Shown here: one piece after another, positions 37,264 to 48,299 of the stretch
How the letters are laid out: each line of letters starts with the position of its first letter
Numbering within the stretch: position 1 is the first letter of the stretch
NCBI GenBank assembly: GCA_905250025.1
Contig: CAJNOJ010000160.1
Coordinates: forward strand, 124,001-188,000
Source of the DNA: Adineta ricciae
Taxonomy: Eukaryota; Rotifera; Eurotatoria; Adinetida; Adinetidae
Reading direction: 5' to 3'
DNA length: 64,000 nucleotides
The notes under the pieces: generated by a model
Databases searched by the model: none
What the model was told of the DNA's origin: nothing
The model's input: only the letters and a program-made list of their open reading frames with translations
Translations under genes and position numbers: made by a program

Positions 37264-40200
37264 ATGAATTATCAAAGAATTTTCTTAGTCTTTATTTTAT
37301 TTATTATTCATTGTCACGGTGTCAAAGATAAATTTGTTTCCATTACACTTGATGCCAAATGGCTAGATACTCCATTGCATCAAGAAGCAAGGTATTACAC
37401 AAAAATTTGACTCGACAAACCTGTAATCTTTCATTTCTGCTTTAGTGAATTTCTTGCGACACAGAATAAACAATATTTTTGGTCATTGATCAACGATGTT
37501 AGCTCATTTGACTCATTCACACCGGACGCACGTATGATACGAGCGAACATGTCGATTGTTTATATTTATGTTTTTCTTTCTAGTTGGTTCAGCAAAGAAT
37601 TATCATGACCAACTGCTGTCGTTTAGTAGTCGATATTTAAATACTATAACTAATAACTTATTACGCATGGCACTTGCTCTTCGATCTTACTCACCAGGTG
37701 TTCAAATGATGCGTCGAATGGCACATGATACCGGTATGACACGGCAATGTTCAACATTCGTAGATATACATGGTATTTACACGTGTAATGTCGAAGAAGT
37801 CGAAACACTAGTTGAATCTGTCGGTGATCGGTAAGTAAATGACGAATCTGATTTCAATGATTTCGGTGTATTCGTATTTAGATCGAAATTTTTATTGCCA
37901 TTCGATCATCACTTTCCTGGCAAGTCGGATGATGAAAATAAACCGGTTGCAACTGTTGTTCTCTACGGTGATTTTGGTAATCAGAATGAATTTCGATCAT
38001 TTCACAGTAAACTTTCTTCATTGGCATTGAATGGAAAGATTGATTATGTTCTTCGTCATAACAGCCAGGTAAGTTCGTTGGCAGTTGACAACGAATTCGA
38101 TGCTCGAACTATTTTAGTCGTCAAACGAAAATCGACGAAAAGTTCGTTTAGCTGGCTATGGAGTCGAACTACAAATTAAAAGTACAGAGTACAAAGCAAC
38201 AGACGATTCAAAAGTAAGTTTAGATTGGATTTATTCATTGTGAAACAATCGATGCGTATCGTTTTTAGATTCGTGATGATCAAACGAATGTAACTGCTGC
38301 TAATGAAGAAAAACAAGAAGAAGCAATTCATGGTTTTATTTTTTCGAAACTCAAAGGTACGAGACGATTTTCATGTACGATCAGTTTATCGCGTGTTTCT
38401 AGAACTTCATCCTGAGAAACAAACAGAATTAAATGAATTTCGTACTTATCTTCTTGATGGTTCGGATCCAATGACACCATTGAAAGCATGGCAAATGCAA
38501 GATCTCAGTTTACAGTGTGCATTCCGTGCATTATCTGAAAAAACACCCGAAGCAGCATTTAACACATTAGTAGAATTATCTCAAAACTTTCCATCCCGTG
38601 CTCGGTAAGGATCAATCATCGATTTGCATTGAAAATCGAATAAATTCTTTTCTATTCAGTCTTTTATCGAAAGTCAAGATCGACTCGTCATTTCGTGATG
38701 CTCATCGATCAAATCAAGATGAATTTCGTAATCAGATGGAACTTGAAGCTGGTCATTCTAGTTTATTTATTAATTCAATTCCTCAATCATTGGACACAAT
38801 TGATCTCTATGTTTTACTTAATACACTATTGAACGAAGGACAAATGATGGAACGTCTTCATATGATTGGTTTAAACAAAACTCATACACGACAATTACTT
38901 ACCAATGAATTAAATATCCAAGCGATCAATTATATTTTAGATTTTCGTCATCCAGCAATCTTTTGGTTGAATGATCTGGAGAAAGACTCACAATATTCTA
39001 AATGGCCTTCGAGTTACTACGATTTGTTACGTAACAACTTCTTCGGTGGTCTTCGTACAATACGAAAAAATCTTTACAATCTCGTTTTGGTCATCGATCC
39101 ATCAGACATCGATACTTCGTATGAATTGATGAAAAATATTGAAGCGTATTTCGTTCATGAATTACCTATACGGATTGGTGTCGTGTTTATTACTTCTGAT
39201 GAATATAGTATTCAACTTTATCGCGCATTTCGATATCTTCTGAAGCAACATGGAAATCCCGCACGCGCATTGTCTTTTGTGAACGAGTTATACAAAAGTA
39301 AAAACACGGATGTGAAACAGGTCTTTTCGAAGAAAGCGAAATATTCCGGCAGTTTGACATCGATTTTTGACGATCCGAATCCATTCGAGACTGAACGTCT
39401 AGAAATGAACGCATATTTCGAACAGAGCGGTCTTTCCCGTGGTAATCCGCACGTTCTATTCAATGGAAATCCGTTGACTGCTGATGAATTGCTACCTACT
39501 GCATTTGAAGATGTCATCACAACACGAATGTTAAGAATGCAATTCGATATTCAACAACAAGTTTACCACGGTCAATTGCGAGATTCCGATAATATCATCG
39601 AGTTATTAAATACTAAACCCAACGTAGTTAAACGTTTAAATCAACGAATCTTTGGACAAACAGGATCGATGCCAACTGTTTATATCGATTTGTCAATGAC
39701 TGATGGTCAAGCAAAAGATGTGTTCGATGCGGAAAAGTTTCGAACGTTATCTGTTCGAGAGCAAGCAGCAGTTATCATGTCGAGTATGATCTATCTAGGC
39801 AAAAAGGATGAATTAGGACAACCACTCTATCCGATTACACTGTGGATCGCATGTGATCTTGATCGACCTGAGGGACGGCAATTGTTTTTGAATGCATTGC
39901 TTTACTTGAAGAGTCATACACATGCTAGATTAGGTTTACTGGTAAGTGAATGTAGTTGAAGTCAGAATTATATATAGTTTATTATGTGAATATTTCAGGC
40001 ATCATTCGATTCGGAATCTAATCTGGGTAGCCATCCGATCACCAAAGCTGTTTATACTGCTACAAAATTGCTTTCACCACCGATCGCCCGTACATTTATT
40101 ACGAAATTACTGAAGGATGAAAGTGTTATTGAAGATTTACTAGCAAAACGAAAATCTTGGTCAGATGTAACTGTCAGTGGTTTAAGTGGTGAAACACTTG

Positions 40201-42375
40201 AACAAGAACTAGCTACATTCGATGATAATATTTTCCGTTCGCATTCGATTTTTATCGAACAAGGTCTGAATTTACCTCGTGGTTCACGAGCTGTTCTTGT
40301 CAATGGACGCATTCTCGGACCACTACATAACAATGAACAGTTTACCGAAGATGATTTCATTCTTTTGGATAAACATCTATCAACAACCATCAACGATCGT
40401 CTCGTTCGTATGGTAAACAAATTACAACTGTCAAACGATCCATCTGAACTCTCCAATCTTCTCATGCGTATATCATCGATTGTTAGTCAAAATGATAAGA
40501 GTTCAACGCCTGTCACACGAAAACAAACACCACGTATATCAACCACATCCAAGGCGGTACTTCACCTTCCAGCCGCCCACGCTGACGAGCCAGCCTTCTT
40601 AGTCGAAGCCATTATTGATCCAGCATCTCGTGACGGACAACGCTTATTAGCTTTACTGTCCGCTCTACGTCAATCAGTCAATATTGATCTGACTATTTAT
40701 TTTAACTGTAAATTACAATTATCCGAAATGCCGTTGAAGAGTTTCTATCGTTACGTTTATGATATCAATTTACAACAAATGCCCAGTGCATTGTTCCAGT
40801 ACGTACCTGAAACACCCATCTTAACATTAGGTATGGTCACACCAGAATCGTGGATGGTTGAAGCAGTTACATCGCCGTATGATTTGGATAACATACACTT
40901 GAAAAATGTGCCCGTTGGTGTAAGTGCCAATTTTGAATTACAATATTTACTCATTGAAGGACAATGTTTTGACGAAACTCAAAGTTATCCACGTGGTTTA
41001 CAATTGATTTTGGGAACAAATCGAACGAAAAATATGTTCGATACTATTGTTATGGCGAATCTGGGTTATTTCCAACTGAAAGCATTTCCAGGTGTATGGC
41101 ATTTAAATTTACGTGAAGGTCGTTCCGACGATATCTACACAATCGCATCGCACGATAATACCGATTCGTCGACACGAACGAGTCAACCAGTGATCGTTGC
41201 TATACGTTCATTTGATGCACGATGGATCAAAGTTTATGTTGCAAGAAAACCCGGCAAAGAAAATGACAAATTGCTCGAAGATGATGGATCTGAAGATGCT
41301 TCGGCTGGCGGTGGTAGTATATGGGATTCATTCAGTTTTGGAGGCTCACCATCGGGATCGGTTGGAACAAAAATCGACGAAGTATCCGATGATACGATCA
41401 ATATTTTCTCAGTTGCTAGTGGTCATCTGTACGAACGGCTATTGCGTATTATGATGCTAAGTGTTCTCAAGAATACGAAGAAACCAGTGAAGTTTTGGTT
41501 CTTGAAAAACTTTCTCTCACCTATATTTACCAGTTTCTTACCTTATTACGCTCAACATTATAACTTTACTTATGAACTTGTTCAATATAAATGGCCAAAA
41601 TGGTTAACAGTTTATCCCACAGAAAAACAGCGTGTTATTTGGGGTTATAAAATCCTTTTCTTAGATGTCTTGTTTCCATTGGATTTGAAAAAGGTTATTT
41701 TCGTCGACGCGGATCAAGTCGTCCGAGCTGATATGGCTGAGCTGCGTGATCTAGACTTACACGGTAAATATTCCGTGTTCTCATACAGAGTTTTATTGAC
41801 TTTTATTCCGTTTAGGTGCACCGTACGGTTATGTTCCATTCTGTGAAAATCGTCGTGAAATGGATGGTTATCGATTTTGGAAATCGGGGTACTGGGCTAG
41901 CCATTTAGGCCATCGACGTTATCATATCTCAGCACTTTATGTCATTGATTTGAAGAAGTTCCGTAAGATAGCTGCTGGTGATCGTCTTCGTGGTCAATAT
42001 TACGGTTTAAGTCAAGATCCGAATTCATTATCGAATCTTGATCAAGATTTACCGAACAATATGATTCATCAAGTCAACATTTATTCTTTACCTGAAGAAT
42101 GGCTCTGGTGTGAAACATGGTGTAATGATGAATCGAAGAAACGTGCCAAAACAATTGATCTGTGCAACAATCCACAAACCAAAGAATCGAAATTAACAGC
42201 AGCAACACGTATCATTTCGGAATGGACAGACTATGATCAAGAAATAAAAAATCTAATCAATCAATGGGAGGAAGCCGGCAAGCCAAAAGTGACCTTAACA
42301 TCAACAGCAACCACCGATGCAAAGATTGTTGACCATGGAGATTCAATTCATACACATGATCCTACTGACTTGTGA
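37264..42375 (+). CDS. UGGT: UDP-glucose:glycoprotein glucosyltransferase
   Basis: Ten exons: 37264..37391, 37446..37531, 37584..37830, 37882..38068, 38118..38213, 38269..38356, 38403..38604, 38660..39941, 39999..41763 and 41816..42375, giving 1546 residues (human UGGT1 about 1555). A signal peptide begins the protein ([19 protein letters not shown]). The long N-terminal thioredoxin-like folding sensor includes [18 protein letters not shown]. The C-terminal GT24 catalytic domain has [13 protein letters not shown] with the DxD metal site, [54 protein letters not shown] and EWLWCETWC. The enzyme re-glucosylates misfolded glycoproteins in the ER so that calnexin/calreticulin can rebind. The chain ends HTHDPTDL, not a standard KDEL-type signal. 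Confidence 0.97.
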
Positions 42376-42869
42376 TAAACTAAATTCGAGTGCTTTTTGT
42401 TTGCGTTTTTTTACAAAAAAGACATACATTCCCTAGAACTTTCTTTTCGTTTTTTCCTCCCTCTCTTTTCTTTGCTCATGCTTTTTATGTTTTCAACCTT
42501 TGTTCTTTCTTTGACTATCTATCTCTTGTTGTTAAGCCGTTCATTATAGTGACTGGTTGTTATCTCAAATATATTTTGTTTTGTTCGTTTCCGATGCTGA
42601 TTATCCACAAGAAGAAAACAAATATGTTCGTTTTGTTTTTCATGTACGTGAATGAATAACATTGATAAAGGATTTGTAGACAACGCATATGATTCTTTTG
42701 CTTTCGTATAGCATGATCAGAAGGTGAAGAGTGAAATACAAAGCTGTTTTATTATCAAATAAATAAATATCAATTAGAAAAGTGAAGTTTACAACATATT
42801 GAACAACTTCATGAAAAGAAAGAGATGCTGGATTCAATATATGTTGGTTATTCATTCGAAGGATTGCGA
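42376..42869. other. Convergent intergenic region between UGGT and the GH13 gene
   Basis: About 0.5 kb between two 3' ends. It is T-rich on the left and has AATAAATAAAT-like poly(A) sequence near 42760 for one of the genes. No coding sequence is supported. Confidence 0.6.
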
Positions 42870-45719
42870 TCATTCGTTTTGTTCTGTTGAAGTTGAATCC
42901 GATTGAGGTTTAGGTGCTGGTGGTTGCCAATGGTCACCAAGCCAAACAAGAATTTTAGCTTCACGTTCAGCTAAATCAAGAAAAACTTCATTATGTTCAA
43001 CTTTGACATCATAATTAAATGTCCATTCATGCCACCAACCATTGGTAGGCATATTCGGCACGCGATAATGCGCTAGAATTAGAGAGCAGAAGAATTGACT
43101 CGATTCAACCGAAATAAAACACACTTACCAAGATAATGTCCAGATAAATTCACAACAACAACTACACGTTCGCCTGATTCAGACCTAAAGAAAAAGAGTC
43201 GATCGGTGAATATAGAGGATGTTCTATACCATCTTTGGTAGGCTAAGACTTTGGCATTGTGATCTTCATGAATGAAATTAAGATTGGTTTGAAAAAATGC
43301 TTTATTTTCTTTTCGTAGAAGTACTAAACCATGGTAGAATGCCAAAAGATTTTTATTCAATTCATTGGCATTATCTTCGCGATCTGCAATCAATGACCAG
43401 TCGACTTTCGCCGTATCCGGTGTCTTCTCTTTGTATCTAATATTAAACAGAACATCACCTATTGAAATGCAAGTGCAAACAAGCCATTACTCTCCAATTT
43501 CTTCGCCCATCCAAATCATCGGAATGCCGATGCTTGTCATTTGAATAACAACACCAAGACGAATGCGTTTGAACGCTTCTGCACCAAAAATACTTCGTTC
43601 TTTACCTAATTCGACGAGCATGCGGTCATGATCATGATTTCCAATGTAATTAACAACATTTGTCACACCCAAAAATCCCTGTTGTCGACAATCGATAACG
43701 GATTTCAATCGGCCAATGTCTGTATTATCATGAAGCAAGACATCACGTAATGCCCAATAGAAACTATCATGCCAACCTAAAGAGATCTTTTGTTTTAATA
43801 ATCTGTCACTGTGTGCTCTTACATCCATCCATGGGTCCATCAATGTTGGTGATGCAAGGTTCGTCTGGTAGGAATTCAGCGACACAATAGAATGGCTTTG
43901 GTCCAGCTGCTTTCTTCGATTCTCGTACAACCCAGTGAAGAAAATCAAAATTTTGAATTTGACGTGCAGCATCAAATCGGATACCATCGATATGGAATTC
44001 TTCAACCATATAACGAATAGAATCACCAACAAATTTACGTGCCGGCCAGATATTATACTTTGGATCATAGAAACCTATTCAATAATACGTAAAGACTGCC
44101 GAGAGCTTCGCATAACAACTCACTATAGTTCCACTCAGGTCCCCATGACACTAAAGTAAAACAATGATGTCAATTGAAGGTGATTTCAAATCACTTTACT
44201 TGTTACGTCTTTTGGATTATGATGATACCAGTAATCGTGATCGATTTGAGTTAACGGCGAAGAACAATCCGAATGATTGTATACCTAAATATCGCTTAAA
44301 CGTGTATACCATCTGTCAGAAGTATCATTAGATCAACTTACACCATCTAGGAGAACTCGAATGCCATTCTTATGCATTTCATCGATCATTTCTTTCAAAT
44401 CTGCTGTTGTACCATAGCTTGTTTCAATTGCAAAGTAATATCTTGGATTATACCTAGAGAAAATGACCAATTACATCATTAACTAACAATAGCAAGACAA
44501 ACATACCCCCTAGAGAAATTCCGTTTGTTAAAGAAATACACGTGTATTTATTTTAATCTCAACACTAGTATTTTGTCTTACCAAGAATGATTTCCTAAAA
44601 AGTTGACAAGAGAGTTCATTTTTAACTTATGTTTTTCTTTTCCATATCATTCATATTTACCAGGATATTCTTTGATTGGCATGAGTTCAACTAGAATCAA
44701 TCATGCTGAGCTGGTCAACATTGAAGAGTTAGAAGAAAACATACTTGCATTGACGCCAAGTGCTTTCAAATAATCGATTTTCTGTGTAACATGTTTGAAC
44801 TGTCCACGACATAGTGGATCATCGTCTCCAGAAGCAAAATCACCGACATGAAGTTCATAAATAACAAGTTCTTCATCTGGTGGCAATGGACAATGATCAT
44901 ATTTCCATTCATATTCATCTAGTTATACCGAAAGTTTGACCAAATCTACAACTGAAAACTTATTCTTACCAATGATACGTTTGCCATTCTTGATCGTCAG
45001 TATACCAACGGCTTTGTGCGCGTCATCTAAAATAAATTGAAACATCAGTATTGTTTGCCTTTTGAGAAAATTGATTTACCCGTTCCACGTTCATCGACAT
45101 CAGTTGCATAGGGATCAACGAATGTATACCAAATTTCCGTAAAAGTAGCTTCGTGCTCACGTTGACGATTTCGTTCTCGAATCTCATCAATAAGTCGGGC
45201 ATGTGCTTCAGTTTTTTCCTGTTTTTCTTCTTGTGCTGAAAAAACAGACACCATAAGTTTTCACAAGAAGAATCCGAACCAAATAATAAATCGTTTACTC
45301 ATTTCTTTGTATTCATCATCGTCATAGTTTGGTAGTGCAGGCTCTGGTTCTTTCTCAAACCAAGATTTCGTTTGGACTAATAACAAGAGAAACCGAGCAT
45401 GGAAAGTTTTTTGAGGCCACTTGAAAATATGTCCATACTTTTGAATTGATAATGGAAAATACCATCGGCGAGATCAAGAGTTGCTCGAAAATAGCCGTCA
45501 GATTCGTCTTTTTCCATCACTAGACGAATACCAAGGATTTTAAAAAATACACTTTCATACGAAGAAAAGCTTACATATATCGACACCAAACATTCGAACA
45601 TTGGCATTTTTCAACTATTAAAATCGATTGACAAATTCGAAATACGACTGATAAATACATACCCGTAATGCTGCTTGTTTATTATACGGCGCGAATAATG
45701 TGAAAGTAAATGGTGCCAT
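42870..45719 (-). CDS. GH13 alpha-glucan enzyme, branching-enzyme/TreZ-like, bacterial-like
   Basis: Eighteen exons on the minus strand: 45663..45719, 45575..45614, 45439..45519, 45299..45376, 45080..45235, 44970..45026, 44745..44918, 44661..44690, 44582..44594, 44507..44509, 44342..44453, 44200..44284, 44124..44150, 43823..44074, 43491..43776, 43230..43436, 43129..43184 and 42870..43072; 638 residues. The first 150 residues look like a CBM48/E-set domain. The (beta/alpha)8 core follows: VIYELHVGDF, PGNHSWGYNPRYYF, VLLDGVYNHSD (region I), DGIRFDAARQ with the nucleophile Asp (II), YCVAEFLPDEP with the acid Glu (III) and NYIGNHDHDR (IV). The C-terminal all-beta domain ends the chain. All catalytic residues are present. 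Substrate (glycogen, maltodextrin) cannot be settled; the wording resembles bacterial enzymes more than animal GBE1. Two very small exons sit at the SWGYNP motif. Confidence 0.85.
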
Positions 45720-46516
45720 CGTAGCAAGATCTGAAATAGGAATGATTCTTTTTTTTTAAATCATGTAATGACAAAGTTCCAATAGAGAGTCTCGCGAACA
45801 ACTGTTAGAAGATTTGTTTTGAAGACTGATTTCAGAGTATTATTATTGGAATGTTTCATAGAACAACTCTTCGTTATTGATTTCTAAATAAACCGATTAT
45901 ATATCAACCGAGGTATTGATGATGAATTTCAGTTGGACAGACAAGTTGAAACAGTACATATTGAAATGTTTGTACTACAGGTCAAAGGTCTCTCTTCTTT
46001 TCTTTGACGATAACACTACCAGAATTATGTAATTTATCTCGACCTCTTCATACTTGCCTCTCGATGTGAATACTGATTTGTTTCTACTTACATTCAATCT
46101 GGTACGAGGGGCAGATGTGAAAAGACTGAATCCAACTACTGATTTGACTATTGCAAATAGTAAGAGAGAGAACATCGATGCGATACAACGAAATGAAATC
46201 TGGACGTATATATATATCGACAGAAGAGATGCATAAAATCATCGTCGATTATTTGTACACGTTATAGTATGGCGAGAGATAACGTTTACGCCAATCAGAT
46301 TCGAGCGAGAAGTTACGTCTGGACAAATGATACAAAACATTTTCTGTTCTTTCTTTATATATGAATAAATGAGGAAATACTTCTGTTGAAAACGAATACG
46401 AGCCACAAGGTGAGAAAACAAACACATACATAGACAAATAGTAGTGAGAAACTAGGACGAATCTTGGTTTAACATCAGAAAGACAGACTAACACAAATAA
46501 TCATCACAATTAATCA
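45720..46516. other. Intergenic, GH13 gene promoter side
   Basis: 0.8 kb between two minus-strand genes with no supported coding sequence. It should hold the GH13 promoter and the MAP2K 3' UTR. Short open frames on both strands near 46000-46250 overlap each other and lack domains. Confidence 0.55.
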
Positions 46517-48083
46517 TTAATAATCATCAGGTATATCGGGAATCTTTGCAATAACATTTCGAACCATCTCAGCTTCTTCGCTAGTTATATCCGCGGGTAA
46601 AGATTTCATTGCTGGACATGCCTGAATATCATCGTAAGTCGCGGGTCTATCCGCTTGTTTTATTCTCAATCTAAACAAAAAGAAACATAGATTTTCTCAC
46701 AGCTGACTTCATTTTTGTAAACGCTTGGTTTTTCTTTGTCCTCGACTATGACTTACAGCCAAACGATCAATTGTTGTAGTTCTATTGAAAGATTTGTTGG
46801 CGGTTCTGGTGACCATGTCATGATTGCACTCATTATTCCTAATGCATTCATTTTCGCAAATGGATGTTGACCAGTTGCTATTTCCAACTAAAAGCAAATC
46901 GACTAGAGACATGTAACACAGTATAATTGAATTTACCGTAGAGAGACCTAATGCCCACATGTCTGATCTAATACCATAACCTTCCGGTGCTTGAGCCGCA
47001 TCAATTCGTTCAGGCTAGAAGCAATGCAGCTTAATGCGGGATTCGGTTTTAAAGCAATGAAAACTTACTGCTAGGTAAACTTGTGTGCCTTTCATCATAG
47101 TATGTGCGACAGAGTTCGTTAATTGACCAGATATTCCGAAATCACAAATTTTAAAAATAACCGGATTTTGCTTAACAAGAATATTCGATGGTTTCACATC
47201 CCGATGAAGTATACCTTTTGATTTAAGAAATTGCAATGCATCCACGATCTGAAAATCGACAATGTGTCATTCGATATATCATCAAAAACATAAGTTTGTT
47301 CTGTTTTACATGATTGACCATTCGTTTTAGTAGAATATCGAGATGCTGCGTTTCTTTCATCTTATGCATAGTTGTATAGAACTTTTCCATAGATGTATCA
47401 CATGCTTCCATGCAGATGACAACTTGATTTTCTTTCTGTTGAATGGAAAAAGTAAACAACCAATGAGACGGTAGAAAAGGCAAGTTTTTTTTTACGAACT
47501 TTGTCAATAAGTCCTGCATAGAATCGAATCACATGAGGAAAATTACATGAACCAACTGTACGAATTGTTTTCAAATCGGTCGTAGCTGTATAGTCCGCTG
47601 CATTGTTTGTGCTCGGTATTAAACCTAGACGCTATTTAAAGAAAAACAAACAAGAATGCTTCCTCCACCAGAAAATTGACTTCTTCTTCGAACGGCATAC
47701 TTTCACAGCCATTTTTATATCTCGATGATTTTCGACTTCGGCAAGCATTACACTTCCGTAATTTCCAAATCCCAATTTTCGTATATCAATTAACTTATTT
47801 ACATTGATAGTTACATCCTCGCCATTGTAATTGATAACTGCCTCTTCACCGACATCAGGTAGCCTAAATGAATGCAAAAAACTCGAACAATTTTGAGTAG
47901 AGAAGTTTATATTTACATGTAAGTGTTGTCCGCTGCTTGTTCAACTTGTTCGCCAGTATAATCTGGAAACTCGACTCGAACTGAAATGATAATGTGCAAA
48001 AACAATGAAAAAGTCTTATCTTCTTATCTTGACGTACATTTAAACTTCTCCTTTCGATTTTGTCTCGATGTTCCTTTCGACAT
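46517..48083 (-). CDS. Dual-specificity MAP kinase kinase (MAP2K)
   Basis: Nine exons on the minus strand: 48038..48083, 47917..47980, 47701..47863, 47500..47631, 47310..47435, 47069..47248, 46937..47014, 46757..46887 and 46517..46670, giving 357 residues. The kinase core has the glycine loop LGFGNYGSV, the ATP-site Lys in [20 protein letters not shown] typical of MKK3/4/6, the catalytic loop [21 protein letters not shown] and LAPERIDAA. The activation loop keeps both MAP2K phosphorylation sites in NSVAHT. It should phosphorylate a p38- or JNK-type MAP kinase; MKK4 versus MKK3/6 cannot be decided. The usual DAGCxPYMAPE is replaced by [11 protein letters not shown]. The N-terminus is only about 60 residues and I see no clear MAPK docking site. 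Confidence 0.88.
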
Positions 48084-48299
48084 TTTACAAATAGAAAATA
48101 CACACGAAACCCTTCTCTGTGATGTTTTGGTACAACCACACACAATAATGAATCATACATTCCTTAAACGATCAAACTAACCAATTGTAGAGCAAACGAA
48201 AAGCCTCTATTCCTTCTTTTCATTGGTGATTGATTCCGTATGAAGACAGAAGAACAACGAGTAATAGAACACGTTTCCTTTTGCTAGATTGTGTTGCAG
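48084..48299. promoter_or_regulatory. Divergent promoter region between MAP2K and NFXL1
   Basis: Only about 216 bp separate the two start codons, which face away from each other, so this is a compact shared or back-to-back promoter. No coding sequence. Confidence 0.55.
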
